Source: Ensifer sesbaniae (GTDB lineage: Bacteria > Pseudomonadota > Alphaproteobacteria > Rhizobiales > Rhizobiaceae). Taken from it: a DNA stretch of 64,000 nt. This document shows positions 51,441-59,510 of the stretch, piece after piece (position 1 is the stretch's first letter; every line of letters begins with the position of its first letter). Made by a program: the position numbers and the translations under genes. The notes beneath the pieces are model-generated. The model did not search any database. It saw only the letters and a program-made list of their open reading frames with translations, and was not told the DNA's origin. The stretch spans positions 62,001 through 126,000 of the forward strand of contig NZ_JABEKU010000004.1 in NCBI RefSeq assembly GCF_013283665.1, read 5' to 3'.

Positions 51441-51977
51441 TCATCGGATCTGATCGCGCGACATCTGGGCGAGCGAAACCCTCCCATATCGAAGCGAAAT
51501 CTCATCGTCGCCCTCTATCTCGCCTGCCGCCTCGGACTGTATTTCGACGGCGCGCCTGACTTCGTCCTCGATTTGTTGCCATTTGTGGCTTGCGGCCGAA
51601 CGTCTGACCCACACGGTTCTCATCTCAGATAACACTGCCTCGGCCTCCTTTTGAGCGATGTGCGCATCGTCGAGCATCTGACGTTTCGAAGAGACCTCAG
51701 CGGCAAGCCGCTCAATTTGAAGGTGGTGATGGTCGAGTGCTGCGCTAGACCATTTGTCGAGGGACATCAGCTCCTCGTAGAGCGCCGCTTCGGCCCGTGC
51801 AAAATGTTGCTGTGCGTTTGCAAGCTCCTGGGAGGCATTCTGCAAGGCTAAGGTGGCCATATCGTGTTGGGCTTGCTTCTCGGACAGCTCCCTAAAGGCA
51901 CTACGCTCTTGCATATCCTTCAGAAGCCGCAACCTCGAAGTGTGAACACGATTCACGCGGTCAGACGCGACATCCAT
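51441..51977 (-). CDS. rhcZ: T3SS stalk-like coiled-coil protein RhcZ (SctO family)
   Basis: 178 residues, almost entirely helical and charged (LRLLKDMQERSAFRELSEKQ, AEVSSKRQMLDDAHIAQKEA), the form of SctO/YscO/FliJ proteins. These insert in the ATPase ring and link it to the export gate. Position after rhcN, with the start 25 bp inside the rhcN end, matches y4yJ of NGR234. Sequence conservation in this family is low, so the call rests on coiled coil, size and position. Confidence 0.8.
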   Translation of the reverse strand: MDVASDRVNRVHTSRLRLLKDMQERSAFRELSEKQAQHDMATLALQNASQELANAQQHFARAEAALYEELMSLDKWSSAALDHHHLQIERLAAEVSSKRQMLDDAHIAQKEAEAVLSEMRTVWVRRSAASHKWQQIEDEVRRAVEIQSEAAGEIEGDDEISLRYGRVSLAQMSRDQIR

Positions 51978-53308
51978 GCGACCGTTTCCTCAAAATCCGA
52001 CGCCTCGCCTTCGCTCTGACACAAAAATTCCCTCAGGTCGCCAATCGAAGCGACAGCTCGGTCAGTTAACGGATCGCCGCCCTGCTTGTACTCGCCGACT
52101 TTGATCAAAAACTCGGACTCGGCATAGCGCGAGAGGAGATCACGGAAAAAAGATGCTGCCTTGCGATGTGTCCCAGAAACGACCGCATCCATGACTCGGC
52201 TGCGACTCTGCAGCACATCAATAGCTGGGAAATGCGACCGCGCAGCGATAGCGCGTGAGAGGACGACATGGCCATCGAGAATGCCCCGCGATTCCTCCGC
52301 GATTGGATCGCCTGTGCCATCACCTTCGACAAGCACAGTATAAAAGGCCGTGATTGAGCCGTGCTCACCCATACCGGCACGTTCAAGGAGACCTGGCAGC
52401 ATGGCAAACACGGAGGGAGGAAAGCCCCTCCGGGTCGGTGGCTCGCCCGCAGCGAGGCCAATTTCGCGCATGGCGCGGCAGAAGCGCGTCAGCGAGTCCA
52501 ACATGAGGGCGACGCGTAGCCCTTGTTCGCGAAAGTACTCCGCGAGCGCGGTCGCCATAGGAGCACATTGCGCCCTCTCCACTGCCGAGCGGTCGGAGGT
52601 TTCAACCACAACGACCGTACGACGGAGGCCCGCCTCTCCAAGATGACGCTCGATGAACTCCCGAACCTCACGTCCACGCTCGCCTATGAGCGCGACTATG
52701 AAAACGTCGGCGGCGGCACCTTTTACGATCTGCGACAATAACGTCGACTTGCCACAGCCAGGCTCGCCATAAATCCCTATTCGCTGGCCCTCGCCGCATG
52801 TGAGGAGACCATCCAGAACACGAACCCCGAGCGGGAATGGGAGCTCAACCATGCGCCTGTTCATTGGGTTGGGCGCCCTGCCGTGCAGCGGTCGAGTTTC
52901 GACGGTTTTGATTTCACCCTTGCCGTCAAGTGGGCGGCAACGGCTGTCAATCACACGGCCAAGCAAATCGGGCCCGACTGGCACTTCACGCATTCGTCCA
53001 GTGGACACGACTTCTGAGCGGCTGGACAGGCCTACCAGGTCACCGATCGGCGTGAGCAACACGCCATTGTCCGAAAAGCCGATCACCTCGGCTTCGAGCG
53101 ACAGGCCGGTTCGCGTATCGTGCAGAAGACAAAGTTCCCCAATCCGAGTATCTGGCAAGACGGCATGGACCAGTGTACCGATAGCCCGCGTGATCCGGCC
53201 GCGCACGACACGCGTGTCGATCTGCTTTGCTGTGGACCTCAAAGATGAGATCGCAGAAACGAGACTCCGCTTGCCGGCGAGATTTTTATGCTGTGATAGC
53301 GGCGTGAT
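51953..53308 (-). CDS. rhcN: T3SS ATPase RhcN (SctN family)
   Basis: Walker A GEPGCGKST, Walker B ALMLDSLTR, and the conserved GERGREVREF, MREIGLAAGEPPTRRGFPPS and SFFRDLLSRYAE segments identify the hexameric ATPase that unfolds effectors. The first standard start in frame is TTG 53242 (429 residues, no ribosome site). However, an AAGGAG lies 7 bp before an ATC codon at 53308, in frame and overlapping the nolV stop as TAATC. Starting there gives 451 residues, beginning ITPLSQHKNLAGKR, about the length I recall for rhizobial RhcN. Either an unusual ATC start or a G-to-C change in an original TAATG overlap is likely. Confidence 0.85.
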   Translation of the reverse strand: MTPLSQHKNLAGKRSLVSAISSLRSTAKQIDTRVVRGRITRAIGTLVHAVLPDTRIGELCLLHDTRTGLSLEAEVIGFSDNGVLLTPIGDLVGLSSRSEVVSTGRMREVPVGPDLLGRVIDSRCRPLDGKGEIKTVETRPLHGRAPNPMNRRMVELPFPLGVRVLDGLLTCGEGQRIGIYGEPGCGKSTLLSQIVKGAAADVFIVALIGERGREVREFIERHLGEAGLRRTVVVVETSDRSAVERAQCAPMATALAEYFREQGLRVALMLDSLTRFCRAMREIGLAAGEPPTRRGFPPSVFAMLPGLLERAGMGEHGSITAFYTVLVEGDGTGDPIAEESRGILDGHVVLSRAIAARSHFPAIDVLQSRSRVMDAVVSGTHRKAASFFRDLLSRYAESEFLIKVGEYKQGGDPLTDRAVASIGDLREFLCQSEGEASDFEETVAWMSRLTA

Positions 53309-53931
53309 TACAGTTCTCCTTCTTCAGAATACGGCCTGAAGCCGAGGCGTAGCGCGCGCATCTGTGCATCAAGTCCAAGATCTACATTGCCGTACTCGCT
53401 CCACAGCACGCATTGTTGGGGCGATAAAGTCGGATCTGGATCGATCCGCACCCTCGGCCGACCTTCCCGCCCATCGCATGGAGCAAATTCGCGCGCGAGC
53501 ATATCGACTTGCGCGGGACACACGTGGAGGCAAACTTCCGCGCCGGTATATTTGCGCTCAATCTCGTGGCGAACAGCTTTCACCAACAGCTCGCCCGGAT
53601 CGAAAGCGCCCAGAAGATCGTTTAGTATCTCTATCACCAGCTGCGGCAATTCCTGCTCGAGGACCGCCTTTCGTCGCGCCACATCGGAGGCTGCCTGCGC
53701 AATTATCCTAGCCATTTCCTCGGCCCCTGCATTCAAGCCCTCGGCATGGCCGAGCGCCCGCTCACGCTCGTAGGCCTCGCGTGCCCAGCTCCGAACCCGC
53801 TGTTGATACCGTTGTGCTGCGTCACGCGCTTTTGCGGCGTTATGCCAGATTTCAAGCTCACTCGCCGCGATTAGTGGCCCAACCGGGCGCATTTGCGGCG
53901 CGACGAGCTTGGCGGAAAAATCTCCTGTCAT
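53308..53931 (-). CDS. nolV: NolV (RhcL/SctL), ATPase stator-like protein
   Basis: 207 residues. The helical N-terminal part has AQRYQQRVRSWAREAYERER, and the C-terminal domain has LEQELPQLVIEILNDLLGAF, VKAVRHEIERKYTG and VCLHVCPAQVD. It resembles HrpE/YscL/FliH, the stator that holds and regulates the ATPase. Four bases overlap nolU at the start and one base overlaps the predicted rhcN start at the end. The frame is intact. Confidence 0.8.
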   Translation of the reverse strand: MTGDFSAKLVAPQMRPVGPLIAASELEIWHNAAKARDAAQRYQQRVRSWAREAYERERALGHAEGLNAGAEEMARIIAQAASDVARRKAVLEQELPQLVIEILNDLLGAFDPGELLVKAVRHEIERKYTGAEVCLHVCPAQVDMLAREFAPCDGREGRPRVRIDPDPTLSPQQCVLWSEYGNVDLGLDAQMRALRLGFRPYSEEGEL

Positions 53932-54560
53932 TTCGTCGAGTTCTCCGTATCAAGATGGGCGAGGACAAGCGCAAACAATTGCCCCGAGGCCTTACTGTGT
54001 TCGGGCAAAGGATTCTCCGCAGCGGTCCCGACCGGCAATCGAAGAAGCACACGGCTACGCTCAAGCGCGGAACTGTCATTGAGCCAAGCTCCAAGACAGG
54101 CATGTCCATCGTGTTCGATTTGCTGCGCGAGCCTGTTCGGATCAGCGATCAAGCTGGTTGCGATCGCCTGCGCCAGATGCCGAATTCCGAACGCGTGGGC
54201 ATCAGCGCCGATATGTTCAATAAGCGCAGTCAGGTGGGGCCTCGAGACAAGCTTCAACAGCGAACGGGCATGCCAGATACTGCCGGCAAGGATAGCAGTC
54301 CGACGCGGATCATGTCCGCGGAGCAGATCTGGCCCAAGGCCGGTTCCGTCCGAATGCAATTCATTATCAAACAGCAACTCCGCCAGTCTTGGCTGCAGCC
54401 TGGTACGCTTCTGCAACTGTTCCAACGTCGCAGCGGACAACGCCGGGTCAAGACGAGCGGCAAGACGAGTCGGGTGAGCCATAGCAGCAAGGTCGTTTAG
54501 CCACACGGAATTCAGTTGGAGGGGCCGATGGAGTCCGGCAGCCTGTATCGGTATCGACAT
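53928..54560 (-). CDS. nolU: NolU, T3SS sorting-platform protein (SctK-like)
   Basis: 210 residues. There are no membrane segments or signal. The sequence (LQLNSVWLNDLAAMAHPTRL, RIAVLAGSIWHARSLLKLVS-like in RRTAILAGSIWHARSLLKLV, GADAHAFGIRHLAQAI) fits NolU by order and size. NolU is thought to be the SctK sorting-platform subunit linking SctQ to the inner ring. It lies between rhcJ and nolV with 12 bp and 4-bp overlap, in the conserved rhizobial order. The frame is intact. Confidence 0.8.
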   Translation of the reverse strand: MSIPIQAAGLHRPLQLNSVWLNDLAAMAHPTRLAARLDPALSAATLEQLQKRTRLQPRLAELLFDNELHSDGTGLGPDLLRGHDPRRTAILAGSIWHARSLLKLVSRPHLTALIEHIGADAHAFGIRHLAQAIATSLIADPNRLAQQIEHDGHACLGAWLNDSSALERSRVLLRLPVGTAAENPLPEHSKASGQLFALVLAHLDTENSTK

Positions 54561-54572
54561 TGGGATTATTAC

Positions 54573-55430
54573 CTATGCGCTGATCTTTTTGCGAATGGCC
54601 TCGACAGCGGAAGCCCCGGAGGAACCTTCGACCTTGGATAGTTGGCCCGATGATTGCTTGCGCCGACGCATTAGACCACCGACTAATTGATAGCACGCCG
54701 CTGCGAATGCAGCTGCGGCAACACCCATCACGATTGGCAGAAGTGGCGGTGGAAAAGAGCTGGATGTTTGGGCTGAAACAGTCGCCGGAGCGCGCCGGTA
54801 CTCAGGTCCGGACGGTTCCACTGGCACCAAAACCACCTCCACCTTTTCGTAGGACAGGCCCTCGATGCTGTCGGCGACCAACATCTTTATCTTCGGCAGG
54901 AGAACTGGGAGGTTCGCTTTGGCGTCGTGCCGTATAAAGACCGAGGACGAGGATGGCGTGCCATCCGAACCTAACAGATCGTTATTCGGCAGAACGACAT
55001 GAACACGTACTGACAAGACGCCGTCGATGTCGCTGATAGTACGCGACAACTCTTCGCTTAGGGCATAGATGTAACGAGCACGCTCCTCGGTCGGCGAGGC
55101 GATCAGGCCTGATCCGCTGAAAATATCCCCAAGGTTTTTGAACGACTGGCGGGGTAGCCCCTTGGCATTCAAGAGGTTGATTGACAACGCAAGCAGCTTT
55201 TCGTCGACCTGGATCGTGCTGGTCCCATCCTTGGCGGCAACCCGGACCGCATCAACCCCGTTGTCGATTAGAAGCGAGAGCATCTCATTCGCCTCGCGCT
55301 CCTGCAGTTGCGTATACAGATCGGTCTTGCAACCACTCAAGGCGAAGAGAAGTGGCAGAACGACCAAACGAAGCGAACCAAGACCCGACGGGCGGCTATG
55401 CCGGATTTCGCCAAGTGCTAAGCCAATCAT
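54573..55430 (-). CDS. rhcJ: T3SS inner-membrane ring lipoprotein RhcJ (SctJ family)
   Basis: 285 residues. A lipoprotein signal (LVVLPLLFALSGC) is followed by DLYTQLQEREANEMLSLLID and the ring-building motif (SEELSRTISDIDGVLSVRVH, VVLPNNDLLG, SVFIRHDAKANL), the signature of the YscJ/PrgK/FliF-like family. A C-terminal membrane helix (PLLPIVMGVAAAAFAAACYQ) anchors the protein. It forms the inner-membrane ring with the SctD-like protein. It starts 9 bp after nolB on the same transcript. The frame is intact. Confidence 0.9.
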   Translation of the reverse strand: MIGLALGEIRHSRPSGLGSLRLVVLPLLFALSGCKTDLYTQLQEREANEMLSLLIDNGVDAVRVAAKDGTSTIQVDEKLLALSINLLNAKGLPRQSFKNLGDIFSGSGLIASPTEERARYIYALSEELSRTISDIDGVLSVRVHVVLPNNDLLGSDGTPSSSSVFIRHDAKANLPVLLPKIKMLVADSIEGLSYEKVEVVLVPVEPSGPEYRRAPATVSAQTSSSFPPPLLPIVMGVAAAAFAAACYQLVGGLMRRRKQSSGQLSKVEGSSGASAVEAIRKKISA

Positions 55431-55439
55431 ACGAGCGGT

Positions 55440-55931
55440 TCATCCTTGTTTTATTAGCGTGTTCACAGATGAGGTGATGCCGCTGACACCTTTAGAGATT
55501 AGAGAAACTTTAGTGACGCCGCTGTAGAGATCCCGTAGATTAGACATCGTCGACTCGAAATCGGGTCCCGTCGACGTTGCCGCTACCGCACCTTCAACAG
55601 GGAGCTTCTGTGCCGGCCGGGTTGGAGCGCTTTTTGCAAGGCCTACCTGATGGTCAAGCCCGGCAGAACCAACTGTCTGCTCGCGGTACATGGAAGAAAG
55701 CGTTTGGAGCACGCGGTCGCCGCGCGAGCTTGGCGGTGGAGTCGCGCGTTGGACATCCAGCTGCGGAGGAACTGGCGCCGCCGTAGCTGGCGAGAACCCG
55801 GTATCATTCCTCGTAGAGGCGGCCGCCTGCGCTAGTGCGCGCTCAAACTGAGCCTGCTCTCCCAATGACGGTGAAGCAACCTTGGGAACAAAGTCGACCA
55901 GACTGGCAGAGATTGAGTTAACAGGCATCAT
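55440..55931 (-). CDS. nolB: NolB (NopB), T3SS secreted pilus/inner-rod component
   Basis: 163 residues, with two adjacent ATG codons possible at the start. The sequence (ISASLVDFVPKVASPSLGEQ, AQFERALAQAA) has an acidic-to-polar N-terminal export signal and a short hydrophobic C terminus (SNLRDLYSGVTKVSLISKGV). NolB/NopB is secreted and associated with the external pilus in NGR234 and S. fredii. It is the first gene of the long minus-strand operon behind the tts box at 56008-56043. Confidence 0.8.
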   Translation of the reverse strand: MMPVNSISASLVDFVPKVASPSLGEQAQFERALAQAAASTRNDTGFSPATAAPVPPQLDVQRATPPPSSRGDRVLQTLSSMYREQTVGSAGLDHQVGLAKSAPTRPAQKLPVEGAVAATSTGPDFESTMSNLRDLYSGVTKVSLISKGVSGITSSVNTLIKQG

Positions 55932-56007
55932 AATGCAAGGACTCGATTGCTTTTCTGTTTCGCGTGGATTGAGTCTAGCCGGCGATCGCCCGCTGTTGCG
56001 CCTGTAT

Positions 56008-56043
56008 ACCTAAAGAGGCGAGCTGACCGCAAGCTGACGAGAG
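56008..56043 (-). promoter_or_regulatory. tts box upstream of nolB operon
   Basis: Minus strand TCTCGTCAGCTTGCGGTCAG, followed by CTCGCCTCTTTAGG, is a good tts box match with CGTCAGCTT and a second AGCT half. It lies about 80 bp upstream of nolB and should drive nolB-rhcJ-nolU-nolV-rhcN-rhcZ-rhcQ-R-S-T-U. The divergent nolW starts 77 bp away on the other side. Confidence 0.8.
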
Positions 56044-56119
56044 CGCGTCATTATCTAAAAACTCACTTTAGCGACTTTAGTACTTGTGAGAGTTTCAGCC
56101 GTTGGGTTATCAGGACGAG

Positions 56120-56803
56120 ATGTCAAGAACGCTCATTCTATCCACGATCAACCTGAAGAGAGTTCTCTGCGTCGGGATTTTTCTCTCGACCGGAATTCAT
56201 ACAGCCTTCGACGCCCCTCTATCGCTCCCCTCTACACCCTATAGGTATACGGTGTTGGATCAGGATCTCGCTGCGGCGTTGCAGCAATTCGGAAACAACC
56301 TAAATATCAGGGTCAGCATCAGCGCCGAGGTGAGGGGACGGATTCGCGGACGTATGCCGGATTTGCCACCGCGGGAGTTCCTCGATCGCTTGAGTAAGCT
56401 GTACGACCTACAATGGTACTACGATGGGCTGGTACTCTATGTATCTGCCGCCAAAGAAGCGCAATCTAAGATGCTTGTATTGACCCCGATTCGCTTCGAT
56501 GCGTTCAAGGCGGCTCTCGATGAGCTCGGCATCTCCGATGATCGCTATGTCGTGAAATCCGCGGCGGGAAGTGACCTCGTCTTGGTTTTTGGTCCACCGC
56601 GCTTCCTCGCTCTCGTGGAGGAGACGTTCAACGGCCTCCTTGCGGAGGCGCAAGCGCAGCCTCATGTCGCCCCGGCACCGACTAAAGAATCCTTGCTGTT
56701 ATTGTTTCGGGGCTCTTCGACCATGGTCGTCCGCGGTGGACGACCCGAAGCGGCTTATTCTTCTGAGGTGCCGCAACAGGACGGTGTTGCCGAGAAGCCT
56801 TAG
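56120..56803 (+). CDS. nolW: NolW (RhcC1), N-terminal secretin domain protein
   Basis: About 227 residues from ATG 56120 (AGGA nearby); an alternative TTG lies at 56102. After a hydrophobic start (RVLCVGIFLSTGIHTAFD) come the N0/N1 secretin-type modules (VLDQDLAAALQQFGNNLNIR, VSISAEVRGRIRG, LSKLYDLQWYYDGLVLYVSA, LDELGISDDRYVVKSAAGSD). There is no C-terminal barrel, because rhizobia split the secretin into NolW and RhcC2. NolW should form the periplasmic part of the outer ring. The frame is intact. Confidence 0.85.
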   Translation: MSRTLILSTINLKRVLCVGIFLSTGIHTAFDAPLSLPSTPYRYTVLDQDLAAALQQFGNNLNIRVSISAEVRGRIRGRMPDLPPREFLDRLSKLYDLQWYYDGLVLYVSAAKEAQSKMLVLTPIRFDAFKAALDELGISDDRYVVKSAAGSDLVLVFGPPRFLALVEETFNGLLAEAQAQPHVAPAPTKESLLLLFRGSSTMVVRGGRPEAAYSSEVPQQDGVAEKP

Positions 56804-56885
56804 CTGAACCGGAAATGACATCGATGGATATGCCGCGGTTTCTGAAAAAAGGTAACCGACAGCGGTCCTAAGTGAATTCGCATGG

Positions 56886-56922
56886 GTTCGTCAGGTTCTC
56901 GAAAGCTGAACCGCTCATGATC
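56886..56922 (+). promoter_or_regulatory. tts box upstream of nopX
   Basis: Plus strand GTTCGTCAGGTTCTCGAAAG, followed by CTGAACCGCTCATG, is a strong tts box match. It lies about 190 bp upstream of the nopX start, leaving an untranslated leader in which no other ORF is obvious. The distance is longer than for nopC and nopP. Confidence 0.85.
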
Positions 56923-57109
56923 CAATTCAGGATCTCCAACAATCACTGGCCATTGAGTGCCAGAATGAACCTGAGAGCCATAAACTAGCGGGGCAACTAA
57001 GCACGGCGCGGCGGAAATGCAGTGACCTCGTCAATGCTCGGAATTGCCAACGTTCGTGAACTAATTTTGCATCTCCCAGGGGATTGCAGTTCTCGTCCGA
57101 GGAGCCACA

Positions 57110-58897
57110 TTGTCAAACAATATCGCCAAGGTTTTTTCGCAGTCCGCACGGGGTTGGTATGGTCCAGTGTCCGCGCTCGGTAAGACGCAGCAGAACTTCG
57201 ACGCGATGCTTTCCATTTGCCGGCGTGAAGACAGGACCGGTCAGTTCGCGCTCCGGAGCCTCGCATTGCCTTTGGAACGGTTGTGCCAGCATGCGTCGGA
57301 ATCGCTGCCGCCGAGTGCCGGGTCGTCGTTGGAGGAATTGACGCGGCACCCATTGGACCTGCTGCCGCCACATATGAAGGCGGCACTAGAATCAATGGGT
57401 CAGCGCCCGGAAACTTCGTCGATCGAATCTCCTTCGGTCGCAACGACGCCGGTAAAAAGCGAGAGAATCAAGTGGAACGGCGGCTCGCTCACCTCAGTCG
57501 AGTTACAGATTGTAGCAGTGCTAAACCGTCATAAGGACCAATGTCCGCTCAAGTGGGAATCGCTGGGAGACAAAGCGAATGATCCCTCAACGCCGCCGGA
57601 TCTGAAAGCGGCTATCGAGGGATTGCAGCAGGATCCAGAGCTCTTTTATGCTATCGGCTCGCAGGGTGATGGCCGCTGCGGCGGCAAATTTACGGCTCAA
57701 GACTTGTCGGCATTCTGTGGTCACCATCCACAAATTACTGCATTTCTGGAGAACCAGGCGCAAAGCTATACCCAGAATTACATTCCATCCGACAGCGCTG
57801 GGAATCCCCATCCGTCGGTCATGACACGGAACGATGCGTTACGCGAGCTTTACCGGTACTCTGAAAACCTGCCCAAGAACCTCAGTGTCGCTGAGTTCGA
57901 GCGGATCGTCGAAGGCGAAGCGAAAACGGGCAAATGTCCGCCTCAGGTCATTGCGGCGGCTCAGTACTTCGTCCAGCGCCCGGACGAATGGAAACAGTTA
58001 TACGGTGGTGCGATAGACCAGGTTCACAAAGAGGATTTTCTGCAGGTTGCTTCATCGTCAATGAGTCTCACGCAAACCGAGCTGGACACAATTGAATCGA
58101 TAAAAGGCAATCAGGACGCCTTCTTTGGAAGTGGTGATCTCACTCGTGACAAGCTCGCGAGCATGGCAGAGGATAAGCGCTGTGATCCGAAAGTGCGGAA
58201 AGCAGCCTCGCAACTACTCTCAGATCCTCTGTTATTTGGTCTGCTAAACAATACGATTACGGGCTATAAGACCCATAATTCGTTCTTCGACTTCGGCGGC
58301 GGACACACGGTGGATTCCGGTGACATTAGCAAAAAGGACTTTGCCCATTTTTGCGACAGCATGTCGTCAGCGAACCGCACCGTTCAGCAGCGGAAGGCTC
58401 ATGCTCCCCAAACCGCTGCACAACAGGACGCCGTCTCAGATATGATGATGGGTCGGACGGACCAGCCTAATGCGAAAACGCCCAAGAAAAACGGCGGAGC
58501 CTTTATCCACGCAGTCGGCGATGTGCTCAAGGTGGTCTCGCCGGTGCTCGATTGGGCTGCGACCGCGGTGGGTTTGTTGAGCTTCGTTCCTGTCTTAGGC
58601 CAAGTGGCCGACGCGGCTTCAATGGCTCTTGCGTGCGAAGCGCAAGCGGCAAATCTTCTCCGTACAGCCATTACCGGAGGCAATATGAAGCAGGCGCTGC
58701 AACAAGCTGGCATCAGTATTGGAGCGCAGGCGCTCAGCCTGGTCGCAGGCCCCGAGGTCAAACTGGCAATTCGCAATGGGCTCGTAAAGAAGGCACTGGA
58801 AGAGGCGGCCACGGCCGGGATCAATCTGCCGATTACGATGGCGCAAACCTACGCAGAAGATTATCTAAACAACCTGCAAGAACGGCTTGCGGCCTGA
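57110..58897 (+). CDS. nopX: NopX (NolX), T3SS translocon protein
   Basis: 595 residues, the normal length of NolX. The start is a TTG preceded by GAGGAG at 5 bp; no ATG serves better. The N-terminal part is hydrophilic (NNIAKVFSQSARGWYGP). Residues 200-430 hold the conserved FTAQDLSAFCGHHPQ, HPSVMTRNDALREL and GDISKKDFAHFCDSMS segments. The C-terminal 130 residues have two hydrophobic regions (ATAVGLLSFVPVLGQVADAA, ALQQAGISIGAQALSLVAGP) that insert in the plant membrane, as in HrpF of Xanthomonas. NopX is secreted and needed to deliver effectors into legume cells. The stop at 58897 ends the T3SS locus. Confidence 0.85.
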   Translation: MSNNIAKVFSQSARGWYGPVSALGKTQQNFDAMLSICRREDRTGQFALRSLALPLERLCQHASESLPPSAGSSLEELTRHPLDLLPPHMKAALESMGQRPETSSIESPSVATTPVKSERIKWNGGSLTSVELQIVAVLNRHKDQCPLKWESLGDKANDPSTPPDLKAAIEGLQQDPELFYAIGSQGDGRCGGKFTAQDLSAFCGHHPQITAFLENQAQSYTQNYIPSDSAGNPHPSVMTRNDALRELYRYSENLPKNLSVAEFERIVEGEAKTGKCPPQVIAAAQYFVQRPDEWKQLYGGAIDQVHKEDFLQVASSSMSLTQTELDTIESIKGNQDAFFGSGDLTRDKLASMAEDKRCDPKVRKAASQLLSDPLLFGLLNNTITGYKTHNSFFDFGGGHTVDSGDISKKDFAHFCDSMSSANRTVQQRKAHAPQTAAQQDAVSDMMMGRTDQPNAKTPKKNGGAFIHAVGDVLKVVSPVLDWAATAVGLLSFVPVLGQVADAASMALACEAQAANLLRTAITGGNMKQALQQAGISIGAQALSLVAGPEVKLAIRNGLVKKALEEAATAGINLPITMAQTYAEDYLNNLQERLAA

Positions 58898-58936
58898 GTT
58901 GTGCAAGCCGCGGACGTTGCCAGTCAGGGCGGTTCC

Positions 58937-59215
58937 GGGGCTGACATTACGGGCGTCGAGGAGGCGTCCATGCCGGGAGCGAACATTTCGGCGGTTGCTC
59001 GACGGATCGGTATTCTGCCTTCGCAGCTCTTTCGATGGAGACGGGAGCTTAGTGGAGATGGTGAGCAAAGCTCTGCTCTGGTGAAAGAACAGCAGCCGAG
59101 ATCTGCGGCAATTAAGGAACGCGTTGTCGAGGTCGTCATTGGCGACGCCGTCGTGCGTGCCGGTGCGGACGTCGACGAGGCGCACTTGCAGCGGGTGATG
59201 CGCGGCGGTGCGGTC
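58937..59215 (+). pseudogene. IS66-family TnpA remnant
   Basis: The frame reads GADITGVEEASMPGANISAV, ARRIGILPSQLFRWRREL and VVEVVIGDAVVRAGADVDEA with HLQRVMRG, the IS66 OrfA pattern without its true N terminus. After 59215 the frame runs into unrelated sequence ending in the palindrome at 59294-59344. No OrfB or OrfC is present. Confidence 0.65.
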
Positions 59216-59293
59216 GGCCTGATCCCGTCTGGCGCAACCGGTCTGCCTCTTCATGACGGCTTGGATCTCTTTGCGGACTTCAATCGCAGGTTC

Positions 59294-59344
59294 GTAAGCG
59301 GCAAGCGGACCCCATCTGGCGGAGGGGGTCCGCTTGCCGCTTAC
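59294..59344. repeat. Palindrome made of two inverted IS66-like ends
   Basis: Two perfect 20-bp arms, beginning GTAAGCGGCAAGCGG outward on both strands, are separated by only 11 bases. GTAAGC is the terminal signature of IS66-family elements, and the arms face as the two ends of one element would. No T-tract follows, so it is not a typical terminator. A miniature or collapsed IS66-like element is the best reading. Confidence 0.55.
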
Positions 59345-59510
59345 TGTGAATTTCCCATACTTAAGAACGATCGGCGCTGAAATGCCTATCCAGCGACGAA
59401 CAGGCGCCGCCCCACTGGCAATCAGGTGCCACTATTTTGCTGCAGGACGAAGGCCGCCCCACAAAACAAGTGGCGGCTAAGCGGTAAATAATACAAGGAG
59501 AAAAGACGGG

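Noticed and set aside
59294-59344. Hairpin read as an intrinsic terminator
   Set aside because: No T-tract follows and the arms match IS66 ends better than a terminator.
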